Notes: generated by a model from the sequence alone, not told the origin. A stretch of DNA of 64,000 nt from Adiantum capillus-veneris (GCA_014529385.2 CM043965.1:14508912-14572911), one strand, 5' to 3'; positions 21,739-33,391 are shown, counted from the first letter of the stretch. Numbers and translations are program-made.

Positions 21739-22381
21739 GGCTACTTCAAAGGAAACACTAATGTTTGGGCCAAAAAGCCTAAAGTAACAGCCTGGATCTA
21801 CTCACCTCAAGAAAGAAATTCTACAAGGAGCAAGCCAAGCTATCAACGAAATACAAAAAACTCACGCAACAGAAGGAACAACAACAAAACGCGGAAAAAA
21901 AGATCTTCCAAACAAGCAACACAACAAATATGGGTGCCAAAGTCACTTTAACAAAGTTACCCAACACAAACAGGTGCAGTATTGGATGATTCCAGTCAAG
22001 CTACTCGAATCACAAGTATTTTATGAAGGTAACGCTCAAATATGGTTACCAAAAATTATAGCTCAACCTAGAAAAATGACGATCAATCAAGAAGCACAAG
22101 GCTCCACCCAAAGGCACACAATCAATAGGCAGAGCCAACAACCAGCCACCACCAAGGCTGCATCAATCTATAGATGGATACCTCGTCATCAACTACAAAA
22201 TCAGAGCTTCTACAAAGGAAACAATCAGTTATGGATATTGAAACCTAGTGTCCACGAGAAAAAGAATCAAATGCAAAAGACAATCACACAAGGACAAAAA
22301 ACAAGACGGGTTCCAAAATCGATAGTGGAAACAATCACAAAGAACCCAAACACATCAACAACCACTTCTCATGCAATATAA
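21534..22381 (+). pseudogene. DLE-1 C-terminal Trp/Pro repeat region
   Basis: Downstream of the second protease-like domain the frame continues through a TAG at 21736-21738 and a frame change near 21955. It encodes repeated modules pairing a W-x-P motif with F-Y-K/E-G-N-x-Q-x-W-x-x-K. Examples are PVWIPEAQ (about 21654), YFKGNTNVWAKK (21742-21777), QIWVPKS (about 21928), FYEGNAQIWLPK (about 22019-22055) and FYKGNNQLWILK (about 22208-22243). The region is basic and Gln-rich. No known domain is recognised. The modular look suggests repeated binding units, which is inference. Confidence 0.6.
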
Positions 22382-23420
22382 AGCAAAGGCTACATCAGTC
22401 CCTACAAGAGTTGAAGGACTTGTTTCACAAAGTAGTGTGAACATATATCAAGCAAGTCAACAGGAGTCCAAATATGCCAACCTACTCGACAAAATGGTGG
22501 TATCCAATGACCAAAACAATGGAAGAGGCCTAAATTTCCAAAACTTCTGGAATTGGGTTTCTGACCTTGAACATGTAAGTCCAAGTCGCCATTAAAAGTA
22601 CATGGCATATCAGAGTCGGGCAGCTAAGCCACTAAATGAGCGAGGTGTTAGTCACAAAGCTTCATGTAATATTCTCTGTGGTCTAAGCGTCTTAGCTATT
22701 CTAGGTACTACTCAAGTTAGAAGAGTTGAGCATAATTATGTTGTGTCGCTCATGCTGGTATAGGTGAACATAAAAGTCGAAGTCATTGTAGTATAGTGGT
22801 GAAGTGAAGGAGGAAGTCCAAAAGACACTCATACACTCAACACAATGAGGTATGAATGAAGAAGCTTCTATATTGAAAACCCTTCTTGGATACGTGGAAG
22901 CTATTTAGACGTCCTTTGATGTCACATGTGCTACATTTGTTCCTTGAAGCACCCATCAACTCCATCTCTTGCACTGCATGCTTTTGTTTCAAAATTTATC
23001 GTATGCATATAGAGTGTCACTCTTCCTATGTTTCTCCCAAGCACTCACCTTGCATGAGGTACTTCAAGTGGAGCTGCTCAACTCCAATAAAAGCGTATAC
23101 CAAAGGCACTTTTTTCCCACCGGGTTTTTTCCCTTTGGTCATCCAGGTTTTAAGACCCTACTCTAGAAACCCTCAAGATCAACTTCTTGTATATATTCCT
23201 TCTACATCAGTAATAAAGAAATGTCTACCCAAACCAATCAACAACGACTTGGAGCAAAAACTGCAGGTCTCCATATGCTTATCAAGAGAATCTTTTATCT
23301 TCAAGGACGAAAACAAAGCTTCATAAAAAAATGGAAACTTAAAGAATGGCCTACAATGAAAAGCAATGACAACATCAACAAAAGATCTCTTAGCAACCAG
23401 ACATAAGGAGTTCAATAGTG
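22382..23420. other. Boundary region between DLE-1 and DLE-2
   Basis: No long reading frame. At 23108-23150 (plus strand) is TTTTTTCCCACCGGGTTTTTTCCC... followed by a TTTTAAGACC stretch. This is a type of sequence often seen in the 3' non-coding part of plant LTR retrotransposons just before the LTR, so the 3' end of DLE-1 may lie nearby. I could not find a matching LTR pair, and the DLE-1/DLE-2 junction is not resolved. Confidence 0.4.
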
Positions 23421-23632
23421 TTGAAGCTAGTGAATTATTTCAAGTCTTGATGGTATCCATCCAATTCTAAAGTCGGTGGATCTTCTTTTGCTGCTATATC
23501 GGAAATTATTGTATTCACTTCTAACCCTCATTTGTCCATCACATCAGGATTTTTCAACTTTTACATATTGAGTTCCGTTTTTATCCATATACATTTTTCC
23601 TTGTTTGTTTGCTCTTATTTCCTCTTCAAACT

Positions 23633-23798
23633 CTATGCATGGTCATCAGTGCGCGTGGCATACTCTTCATTAGGATCCAGATAAACCTGAGCTCCATGGA
23701 CATTAGTCTTATAAAAGGTGAGTATGTGCTTATATCTCACTGTTGTTTCGATTCTTGACTGAGTCAAATAGGAAGACATTTCAAATGAGTTAGAATAA
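23633..23798 (-). pseudogene. gag: DLE-2 gag, downstream exon-like half beyond COP-1
   Basis: This is the continuation of the DLE-2 gag frame that starts at 33761. If COP-1 and one copy of its 5-bp target duplication are left out, the frame is continuous from 33761-33631 into 23798-23633, 99 codons including the stop. The piece is hydrophilic with helical and DPNEEY-type acidic segments and ends at a stop at 23633. Further gag-like residues appear in other frames below 23630, so this copy is also frameshifted. The other half is at 33631-33761. Confidence 0.75.
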
Positions 23799-23803
23799 GT
23801 GTC

Positions 23804-23997
23804 TGTTAGACTTAGGGTTGCAGAGATCAAGGCACACAATAGAGAGTGTGTTACTTAGTGTGCAATGGAAAGATAGATGGCCCTAGATTGATGGGTGTAT
23901 ATACAATGCACGGGGGGAAAAAACCTCCTAAAGAGGGGAAAAATGCCCCAGTGGTCCTAGTGTGTTCACACACCACTACCACATGTAGATGGTAACA
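23804..23997 (-). repeat. COP-1 3' LTR
   Basis: 194 bp, TGTTAGACTTAGGG...GGTAACA on the plus strand. It lacks about 25 bp present in the right LTR near 33432-33460 and has several substitutions. Confidence 0.9.
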
Positions 23998-23999
23998 AA

Positions 24000-24344
24000 T
24001 CCCCCATGGAGTGATGCGGTGAATGAGAGCTGGGAAGTGTCATGCCCTGAGGACATGATCACTCCACAAAGGGGAGTAAGCCCAAAGCTTTGCAAAAAAC
24101 TTCGAGATTCTCGGAGACAATGCCTTTGTGAAAAGATCTGCAAGGTTGTCCTGGGTTGGCACATAAGCCAAGCTAATCTCTCCTACTGAGAGCCTCTCAC
24201 CGACAAAGTGGTAATGCACCTCAATGTGCTTTGTGCGAGCATGAAAAACTGGGTTCCTTGCAACTGCCAATGCACTCTGAATATCAGTGTAGTAGTGTTG
24301 GCAGTGTCCTGTCCAACACCCAAATCAGTCATAAGGTGTCTGAG
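24000..24344 (-). pseudogene. COP-1 RNase H C-terminal part
   Basis: The minus strand encodes FHARTKHIEVHYHFV and LAYVPTQDNLADLFTKAL at about 24240-24090, the hallmark C-terminal end of copia RNase H. The rest of the domain lies beyond COP-2 at 29033-29369. A frameshift near 24270 separates it from the preceding residues. Confidence 0.9.
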
Positions 24345-24349
24345 CCATA

Positions 24350-24433
24350 TGTTAGGAAATAAGACGTAGCTAAATAGATAATTGAGTAGATTACTTAATG
24401 GAGAGAGACAGATTTATATACACGAGATTATAG

Positions 24434-24504
<71 letters not shown>

Positions 24505-25189
24505 CACGATATACGTGGTTCACCCAATGTGGGCTACGTCCACGGGAAAGCAGCCACTCAATGGCTTTAGTACTTCAAAACAAGAAGTAGTTTACAAAGG
24601 GATTATACCCTTAATGGAGCTCCCGCCTTGCTTCACTCTCACCACCTCACACTCACCTTGTTGCATCAACTTCACACTATGAAATGTGTGTAGAAATGGC
24701 CTCCTTTTATAGGCCAAAAGGGCTGCCCTCTCTTATGAGAGACAGCCATGTGTAGCCGCCCTTGTGCAAATAAGTCCAAATCGGACCCTCCAATCCGCCC
24801 ATGTGTGGCCGCCCTTGAGAAGAAAAGTCCGCTTTTGAATTTGGCCACCGGCCATTGAATTCGGCCACCGGCCACCAGCCATTGACTTCCGACCACCGGC
24901 CACCGGCCATTGACTTCCGACCACCGGCCATCGACCATTGACTACCGGCCACCGGCCAACCGACCGGTTGTTTTCCGACCACTTTTCGGCCGCCGTCCGG
25001 CCATAATATTCCGGCGAAAAAGAATATTCCGGCCTTTAAAGTTACCCTTGATTCTTGTCCGTGAAATTTTTGGTTTCCAATGAGTGATTTTCCTTCACGC
25101 ACGATGGCTTCTCCTCATAATGGGGGCCTTACAAATGTGCGCTTTTACCACAGAAAATTACAAGGGTAAATCAGGCTCCATACTTAACA
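24350..25189 (-). repeat. COP-2 3' LTR with AG tract and GGCCACCGGCC minisatellite
   Basis: 840 bp, TGTTAGGAAATAAG...CATACTTAACA. It contains (AG)n at about 24436-24500. A GC-rich degenerate minisatellite of CCACCGGCCATTGACTTCCGA-type units fills about 24840-24980. The start of the tract bounding region lies beside TTTTATAGG near 24694 (minus-strand CCTATAAAA), a candidate TATA box. The WSEVNGRW-type frames that open here are products of the minisatellite. Confidence 0.9.
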
Positions 25190-25203
25190 ATCTCCCACTT
25201 GGA
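25190..25203 (-). other. COP-2 polypurine tract
   Basis: Minus strand CCAAGTGGGAGAT directly before the TGTTAAGT start of the 3' LTR, a typical copia plus-strand primer. Confidence 0.8.
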
Positions 25204-25249
25204 GACTGATCTCCAAACCAAACCTGTGACTGCTTTCCATTCTGGCTTC

Positions 25250-28200
25250 TTATCCTTGAATGCCGATTGAAGATGAGCAAAAGCTCAAATTCTCCTTGTT
25301 GACCACCTTTGTAAACATGTCTGCAGGATTTTCACTTGTATGCACCTTTCCTAGCTTTAGTTGTCCCTCTTCCAAAAGAGTGCGTATAAAGTGATATCTC
25401 ACCTCAATGTGTTTTGTCCTTGAATGAAAGGCTGAGTTCTTCACAAGATGGATAGCGCTTTGGCTATCACTGTACAAGACACAATTGTCTTGTTTGAATC
25501 CAAGCTCTTCTAAGAATCTGTGAAGCCACAGAATTTCTTTGCTTGCCTCCGTCATCGCTACATACTCTGCTTCCGTGGTAGAAAGTGAAACCACTTTCTG
25601 CAGCTTTGAAGCCCAGCTTACTGCTGTGCCTCCAACCGTGAACACATAGCCAGTAGTGCTCCTTCGAGTATCTTTGTCACCTGCCATATCTGCATCAGCA
25701 TACCCTTCTAGAAAAATATCAGTTCCTCCAAAATACAAAGCATTTGTTGTTGTCCCTTTTAGATACCTAAGTATCCACTTCACAGCTTGCCAATGCTCTT
25801 TACCTGGGTTGTCCATGAACCTACTCACAACTCCCACTGCATGTGCTATGTCTGGCCTTGTCCAGACCATAGCATACATTAGAGAACCTACCGCTGCAGC
25901 ATATGGAACTTTAGACATATAGGCTATCTCCTCTTGTGTCTTTGGACACATATCCTTCGTTAGTTTAAAATGACCAGCCAAAGGTGTAGAAACTGGTTTT
26001 GCATTTTGCATTGCAAACCTTTCTAGTACCTTCTTGATGTAATCTTCTTGAGATAGCTTTATTGTCTTCTTCGTCCTGTCCCTTGATATTTTCATACCAA
26101 GTATCCTCTTTGCAGCACCTAAATCTTTCATTGAAAAAGATTTGGACAGTTCCTCTTTTAGGTCTTTGATGTCCTGCATGTTAGCACTTGCAATCAACAT
26201 GTCATCAACATACAACATTAGGATGATGAATTTCCCATTCCCAAATTCTCCGTGTAGACGCAGTGATCCGAGTTGCATCTTGTGAATCCATGATCCAACA
26301 TCCATCGATCAAACTTCAAGTACCATTGTCTTGATGCTTACTTTAAACCATACAAGCTCTTCTTTAATCTGCAAACCATTTTCTCCTTACCTTTTACTTC
26401 ATACCCCTTTGGTTGAAGCATGTAGATTTCCTCCTCTAAGTCACCGTGAGGGAATGCCGTATTTACATCCATTTGCTCGAGATTTAGATCATGAGCAGCC
26501 ACAAGGCTTAAGACAAGCCTAATTGAGTTCATTTTTACAACAGGAGAAAATATTTCATTGAAGTCAATACCTTTCTTTTGAGAAAAACCTTTTACCACAA
26601 GCCTAGACTTGTACCTTTTCTTCCCACCTTCTTCTTCCTTTAGCTTGTACACCCATTTGTTTTGAAGTGCCCTCTTACCTTTAGGCAACTCAACCAACTC
26701 CCATGTTTGGTTGCGATGTAGTGAGTCCATCTCCACTTGCATGCTCTTCGTCCATTCTTCTTTGGATTCATGTTGCATAGCTTCTTCATATGATTCCGGC
26801 TCTCCAGAATCTGAGATCAAGAGATGGTTGAAGGAAGGAACAAACCTTTCTGGAGGTCTACTTGCTCTTGTAGATCTTCGGGGAATAGGTTGAGGCTCCT
26901 CATTTGGTTGACGTTGTTGCACATTGTCACCGTTTGCAGTCCTTGAGTCTTCACCGTCCTCAAGCTCCATGTACTCATCACCTGTTTGTTTTCTTTCCAA
27001 GTAATCTTTGTACATATTTTGTTCGTTAAAAATTACATCCCTACTCCTTAAGATTTTACTATCTTCAGGATTCCATAGGCCAATGAAGAAACACTTTTTG
27101 GACTTTGCATCTAACTTTGATCTTAGGCTTCTATCTATGTGCATGAAAGCCTCACACCCAAACACTTTGAGAAATGCATAATTCACCGGTTTACGTGTCC
27201 ATGCCTCTTCTGGAACTCCCCCATCCAATGCCGTTGAGGGTGACTGATTGATTAAGTACATAGACGTACTTACAGCTTCCGCCCAAAGCTCAAGCGGTAG
27301 GCCTGCATGTAGCCGCATGCTTCGTGCTCGTTCCATGATTGTCCTGTTCATCCTTTCCAAAATCCCATTTTGTTGAGGTGTCCTTGGGGTTGTCCTTTGC
27401 CTCTAAATGCCATTGCTAGCACAAAAGCTTTCAAAAGCTTGGCTGCAATATTCGCCTCCATTGTCGGATCTGATGCATTTAACCTTAGTACCTGTTTCAT
27501 TCTCCACAAAGGCTTTCCACCTTTGAAATATGGAAAATACATCGGATTTATTCTTCATGACATAAACCCATGTTTTTCTAGTCGCATCGTCTATGAATGT
27601 TACATAGTACAATGAGCCACCAAGTGATGGTGTACTTGCAGGACCCCAAACATCAGAATGAACCAACTCAAGTTTTTTATTTTTTCTTTCATTTCTTGAT
27701 TTTTGAAATTTTACCCTTTTTTGTTTACCATAAACACAATCTTCACAGAACTCTAAGTCCACTTCTTTCAAACCTGGTAGAAGCTTCTTTGTTTGAAGGA
27801 TTTGCATTCCTTTGGCACTCATATGCCCAAGTCGGTAGTGCCACACCGCACTGTCAACTTCTGTAGTTGCTGCACAAGCTGAAGGTTGCGTGCTAATAGT
27901 ACACAAGTAAAGTGTACCAACTTTTTCACCCTTGGCAACCACCAAAGATCCCTTTGAGATCTTCCACCGTTTGTTTCCGAATGCAATGTTGTGACCTTCA
28001 TCGTCCAATTGTCCTGTAGAGATCAAATTTTTGCGAAGAGAAGGAACATGCCTAACATCTTTAAGCTTCCATTCATTTCCGTTAGCAGTTTTGACAGAAA
28101 CTGTACCTTTGCCGACAATCTCACAAGCTTCATCATCTCCCAAGTATATATACCGAAAATTACCTTTGGTGTAGTATTGGAAATGTTGCTTGTGTGGTGT

Positions 28201-28863
28201 CGCATGGAATGAAGCCCCGGAATCTACTATCCAGGAATTAGACACATTGTCTAATGAGAGAATTAGAGCATCTTGCTCTACTTTACCTGCCACATTGGCC
28301 TCCGATGTTGGCTTGTTGTCTTGAGACTCTCTCTCCTTCTTCTTCTTGGACCAGCAATCCTTCTTGACGTGGCCCTTCTTGCCGCAGTTCCAACATTCAA
28401 GAACTGACTTTGTGCGTGACTTGCTCCGCCTTGAGCGATCACAACCCTTTTGGTTTTTGAACCTCTCCTTAAGCCTTCCTCTTGTTTCCACTGATAGTGC
28501 AGCACTTGATGATTCTCCTGTGCTTCTCCTTCGCATTTCCTCGCTTAGGAGAACACCCACAACATCATCAAACTTAAGAGTATTTGTGCCAGAGATAGAA
28601 TTACTTACAGCCATCACAAGGCTGTCCCAACTATCCGGTAGAGATGATAGTATAAGGAGAGCTCGCACTTCGTCATCGAAATTGATTTTCACTGATCGAA
28701 GTTGACTTATGTTTGTGTTAAAGTCATTTAGGTGTTCTGCAACTGAACCATTCTCTGCCATCTTTAGATTGAACAAGCGCTTCATAAGAAATACCTTATT
28801 GGATGCCGATGGTTTCTCGTAGAAGTCCTCAAGTGACTTCATCAAGTCCTCCGTGGTCTTCAT
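25250..28863 (-). pseudogene. COP-2 gag-pol polyprotein, nearly intact
   Basis: One frame runs from 28863 to 26338, broken by TAG at 27403-27405 and TAA at 26338-26340. A frame change near 26245 leads to the last open block ending at 25250. Order: gag (its start is lost) and CCHC zinc knuckle CWNCGKKGHVKKDC (about 28400-28360); protease with WIVDSGASFHA (about 28235); integrase with HYRLGH and CEDC zinc ligands, HSDVWGP and SDNGGEY (about 27660 and 27465) and the NG-E-RMNR segment near 27360. Reverse transcriptase follows with NKWVYK (about 26660) and YVDD (about 26210), and RNase H with GYADADMAGD, STTEAEY and SRTKHIEVRYHFIR (25700-25380). The Tork/Tnt1-like copia layout is clear. Confidence 0.93.
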
Positions 28864-29027
28864 CTCCGAAACATTGAAGTTACCCCTGATTCTTGTCCGT
28901 GAAAATTTTGGTTTCCGGTGAGTGATTTTCCTTCACGCACGATGGCTTCTCCTCATAATGGGGGCCTTACAAATGTGCGCTTTTACCACAGAAAATTACA
29001 AGGGTAAATCAGGCTCCATACTTAACA
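28864..29027 (-). repeat. COP-2 truncated 5' LTR
   Basis: Only the outer about 150 bp of the LTR (28877-29027) remain. At about 28875 the LTR sequence GAAGTTACCC joins gag coding sequence, so a deletion removed about 690 bp of LTR, the primer site and the gag start. Confidence 0.88.
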
Positions 29028-29032
29028 CCATA

Positions 29033-30180
29033 CACACTCAACCGTAGCTGTGAAGACTGCCCTGTACTCAGCCTCACAATTCGAAGTGGCCACAGTAGGT
29101 TGCTTCTTGCTCAACCATGATATACATGAACTACCAAGCATGAAATAAAAACCACTTGTGGACACTCGCGTGTCAAAACCGCCAACCCAATCTGAGTCCA
29201 AAAAAGCATGTAGGTCTGGCAGCAATGATCCCCCCTTGGGATAAAACAAGCCAAGATGTAAAGTGCCACTAAGGTAGAAAAAAATCGTCTTGACAGCCTG
29301 CCAATGTTTAGACCCTAGGAGACTACAAACTAAATAACTGGCCTTGTGTTGCATACATAAATGAGACAATGACCAGCAATTTGGTAAAGAGTGACATCTG
29401 CAGGATCACCAACATCATGTAGACTCAATTTCAAACCTGTTCCCATGGGAGTGGCAATAGGTTTGCAATCCTCAAGTCCAAACTTACATAGCAATGTCTC
29501 TATGTAACGTTTTTGACACAAGGCAATACCACCATCACACTGCTTAAACTGTATGCCCAAGTAATGATGCAACAGCCCCAAATCTTTCATCTTGAAAGTA
29601 GCATTCAAATCAGCCTTAAATTCATGAATATGTCTCTCATTTGGTCTAGTGATCAGAAAATCATCTACATAAATAACCACAATGAAAAGTACATCACCCT
29701 CATGCTTTACATACAATGTGATTTCTGTTGGACTGTTACGAAAGCCTTGTTTGACCAAATGAGTGTCAGCTTTCTCAGACCAAGCACAAGGAGATTGCAT
29801 CAACCCATACAAAGCCTTGTTACATTTTCACACTTTGTCCTCTTGTCCTTTCTTGACAAAACCACGAGGCTGTGTTACATAAACTTCCTCAAATATGTCA
29901 CCATTCAAGAAAGCAGTAACAATGTCTTACATCCCAACCAAAATGAGCTGCCAATGCACATAGAAAATGCACAGTAGTCATACGACAGGTGGGAGCAAAA
30001 GTCTCTTCATAATCTATACCTTTTTGCTGTGCATAACCCTTTGCAACAAGTCAAGCCTTATGGCGATCTATCTCACCATCGGGCTTGCGTTTCAACTTGT
30101 AAACCCACTTTGTACCAATGGCCTTTTTGCCTGGAGGCAAATCACATAAAATCCATGTGTCATTTTCTATAAGTGCATCA
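29033..30180 (-). pseudogene. COP-1 reverse transcriptase and RNase H N-terminal part
   Basis: On the minus strand: a damaged palm region (30180-29813), then YGLMQSPCAW, the catalytic YVDD in VVIYVDDFLI (about 29690-29660), MKDLGLLHHYLGI and the copia thumb (29600-29400). RNase H follows with FLDSDWVGG (about 29190) and SNCEAEYRA (about 29070), cut by COP-2 just after the CVWC codons. At least two frame changes (near 29370 and 29813) and stops are present. Confidence 0.9.
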
Positions 30181-31700
30181 TATATATAGATTGCATGGCA
30201 GCCATCCAATTTTTTGAATTTTGTGCTTCATCAAAAGACAGAGGCTCCTCAACATCATGTAAGCTAGACACAACCAAAGCATAACAACTGATGCATAAGA
30301 TGCATGGCGAGAGCCTGAAGGAGTACGACTAGACAAAGGTGCATCCAATTTACTGTCACGCAATGTATGCACCAACCATTTTGGCATACCTCTGGCCTGC
30401 TCATTTTCAGTCCTTTCCTTATCAAGTACATCATCTACATCTATATCAGTAACAGGCTGATCTGTAACATTTTTAGAAACCCCCATAGGTTGTACATTTT
30501 CCTCATTGGAGTTTACATTCGTGGTGTCATTGGAGTTTACATTCGTAATGTCATTGGAGTTTACATTACTCTCTCTAGTACATGACAGCAAGGGTTGAAC
30601 AAAATCTTCCACAAACACTACATCCCGTGAAACCAGAATATGCTTTGTTTGTGGATGATACAACTTGTAACCTTTGCTTTCAGCACTATAACCAACAAAA
30701 ATACATTTGACAGCCTTATCATCCAATTTTCTGCGCTGTGTTTTTGGCACCAAAGCATATGCCAAACATCCAAAAACACGCATGTGCTCAATAGAAGGCT
30801 TTCTATCATGCCATGCTTCATATGTAGTAGTAGATTGCAAAGCTTTCATAGGACACCTGTTTAGTACATAAGTGGCACACATGATGGCCTCAAGCCAAAA
30901 ACAATGCGTCAAAGCTTGACTTTTGACCATACATTGTGCCATTTTCGTAAGTGACCTTTTTCCTCTCAGCAACACCATTTTCCTGAGGTGTATAAGGCAC
31001 TGTACATTGGTGTTTTATCCCACGACTGGCTAGAAATTCATTAAATTCATGAGATATATACTCCCCCTCTCAATCGGAACAGAGGGTACCCATAGTACAT
31101 GCATGCCTGAAGTAATACTCAATGAAAGGCACGAAGTAAAGGTAATTTCCCAAGGACGGAGTTTGCATGGGCCCACAAACATCACTATGCACAAGCTGCA
31201 ACCTAGATGTGGCCCTAACTGAACCATCCTTTGGAAACTTAGAACGCTGCATTTTAACCAAAATATAGCCTTCACAGGTTTGACAGGTGCTTCAAGAGGC
31301 GGCAAAGAAGCAACCATATCAGATTTCTGTGAACGCAACAAATTGGCAAAATTCAGATGACCAAAATGTGCATGCGAAAGTTTTGTATTTGAAATAGCCC
31401 TTGAATCTACAACTGCATTTGCAAAATTTTGTCCACACTTGTCATACAAAGTGAGCTTATATAGCCCACAGCACAAAAGCCCAGTTGCAACAAATTCATC
31501 ACCAAAACTGAGATCATGAACTGTACATCTGTCATCCACAAATTTGACTACAAGTCCAAGTCTAGCAAGTGACAGAAAAAAAATTCTTCTTGGTCCCAGG
31601 TACATAAAGTGCATCAACAAGTGTGAAAGAGCCGCCATTTGCATCAGTAAGCACAATCTTTCCAACTCCCTGAACCGGATAAGAGACATTCTTGGCACAA
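30178..31700 (-). pseudogene. COP-1 integrase
   Basis: The zinc-binding HAHFGH is encoded near 31370 and a Cys pair is lost to a frame change near 31260. The core is split: HSDVCGPM at about 31185-31160 lies in one frame, and the C-terminal half (30978-30178) in another, with WLEAIMCATYVLNR, VFGCLAYALVP and the CIFVGYSAESKGYKLYHP signature. An insert of repeated NVNSND units (about 30570-30520) follows. It would insert copia cDNA; this copy is dead. Confidence 0.88.
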
Positions 31701-31906
31701 CTGACTAAATTCCCATGAGGGACAGACTCGAGAGAGGTGAATAATTCACGATGTGAGGTAATGTGCTTTGTAGCACCATTGCCAAAATACCACACATGTG
31801 AATCTGCAGCAACTAACAAGCACACATCATGAACAACAAGATTGTAAGTGCACTCTGCACTAAAAGCCCATTCTGCATCAACATCAGCAACACATTCTCC
31901 TTTCAC
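31562..31906 (-). pseudogene. COP-1 aspartic protease
   Basis: VWYFGNGATKHIT at about 31800-31760 occupies the place of the copia protease active site (WxxDSGATxHM). The catalytic Asp is replaced by Gly and the Ser by Asn, so it is inactive. VDALYVPGTKKNFFSV near 31600 matches the end of the copia protease. Confidence 0.85.
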
Positions 31907-31950
31907 AAAAAACTCAACAATGGTTGCATTTGGAGTGGAACCAGCATTTG

Positions 31951-33050
31951 CAGTGGAACCACCCTCTTTCTTCTTAGCCTTTGGCCTTCAACTTAGGACA
32001 CTGCTTGATCAAGTGATCATTAGCTTTACAATAATGGCAACGCATCTTCTTTTTGCCCTTATCACCTGAATTTCGAGACGGATTGTTGCCAGTAGAAGCA
32101 TTAGGAAAAGAAGTTGCCATTAGAAGCATTAGCAGTGGAACCACCCTCTTTCTTCTTAGCCTTTGGCCTTCAACTTAGGACACTGCTTGATCAAGTGAGC
32201 ATTAGCTTTACAATAATGGCAACGCATCTTCTTTTTGCCCTTATCACCTGAATTTCGAGACGGATTGTTGCCAGTAGAAGCATTGCCACTCGTAGTAGAA
32301 CCATAAGAAGTAGATGCATTTCTGTTACCACCCTTTCTTTGAGAAGCAATAAAAGCCTGTTCAATTGCACGCTGTCTAGTCCTGTTTTTTTCTGGAAATT
32401 GACTCTTGCAACAGTAATGTGCATAATGCATCAAACTTGACAACTTCTGGATTTCCTTGGGTCATAAGTTTCCAAGTACTAGCAAAAGTCTGGTAAGAAT
32501 CTTGTAAGGCATCAAGAATAGTCTGCACAAGGGAACTGTTTGAAATGACTTCACCTGCAAAAAGAAATTGCTCTGATATCCTTGAGACCAGCAAGAAAGT
32601 GTCCATATCATCTTCCTCATGCATAATCTTTGACTCCAACTCTTTACGCAGCAAAGTAATTTTAGCCTCATTGCGTCTTGCATAAAGACCTGCTAGAATA
32701 TCCCAAGCCTGTTTTGCAGATTTTGCTGAGTGAATGTGAGGAACAATGGTGCACTTCAGAGACAACACAATCAATGCATGAACCTGCACATCCTTTACAT
32801 CCCAACGAGCTCGTTTTGTCGTAGGCAAAACAACTCTAATAGCAGCAATCCTTGCAGCAAGACCTGCAACATCCCCAACATCGCCCACATCCTCAGAACC
32901 AGGATGTACATCAATGCCCTGCACAATATTCCAGATGCCCTTTGACACAAGAAAGTTTTGCATCATATAAGCCCACATAGGGTAATTGTCCCCATCCAAC
33001 GTGTCCTCAGTAGCAAACATCTTGAAGACATATGTGTTGTGGTCAACCAT
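31951..33050 (-). pseudogene. gag: COP-1 gag with tandemly duplicated zinc knuckle
   Basis: The start is taken as the ATG at 33050 (MVDHNTYVF), the first after the leader; ATG at 33113 is upstream in frame. The copia gag core is present: DGDNYPMWAYMMQNFLVSKG (about 32990), HSAKSAKQAWDIL (about 32720) and the MHEEDDMDTFL helix. A frame change near 32400 leads to the zinc knuckle CHYCKANAHLIKQC (about 32230-32190). The knuckle-coding segment is duplicated: 31951-32132 and 32133-about 32300 match with a period of 182 bp. Since 182 is not a multiple of 3, the duplication shifts the frame into the protease. Confidence 0.88.
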
Positions 33051-33391
33051 GGTAAATGCTGCACCTGATGTGAAAACTACCCGAAAAGAGGAAAAACGGA
33101 GCGGGAACAACACGTGCTATATAGCACAAACTGTAGAAGACTGTAAGGCACCTGTTATGCAGTAAATGGCACTGACAAAAATTCTGCACTAAATGATGAA
33201 ATAGTATGTGCAGTAATGCATGTAGTGGAAACGGAGGCCGAAATGAGCCCGAATAAAAAATCTGAGCAGACTAAGCTCTAAGAGCTCTCCCGAAATATTT
33301 GTCGAACGCTCGCCAAACCTCACTAAAATTGGAGAAAGTGAGCAGGTGTGTGTTGGAGCTGCTGGCGACTAAGCCCGGGAGGATGCAACCT

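Larger units (their letters stand above)
24350..29027 (-). mobile_element. COP-2: Ty1/copia element nested in COP-1
   Basis: A full LTR at 24350-25189 and a truncated one at 28877-29027 have matching outer sequence (...CTCCATACTTAACA). Both are flanked by CCATA (24345-24349 and 29028-29032), a 5-bp target duplication within the RNase H of COP-1. Gag-pol reads on the minus strand. Most of the 5' LTR, the primer site and the start of gag are missing: LTR sequence at 28877 runs directly into gag. The shared about 150 bp of LTR differ at only a few positions, so the insertion is fairly recent. Confidence 0.95.

Noticed and set aside
22886-23326. 146-codon plus-strand frame as a host gene
   Set aside because: Cys/Phe-rich translation without domain; it spans a typical retroelement 3' non-coding motif and lies between two decayed elements.
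24672-25102. Trp/Gly-rich frames on the minus strand
   Set aside because: They come from the CCACCGGCC minisatellite and AG tract of the COP-2 LTR; all frames show the same periodic composition.
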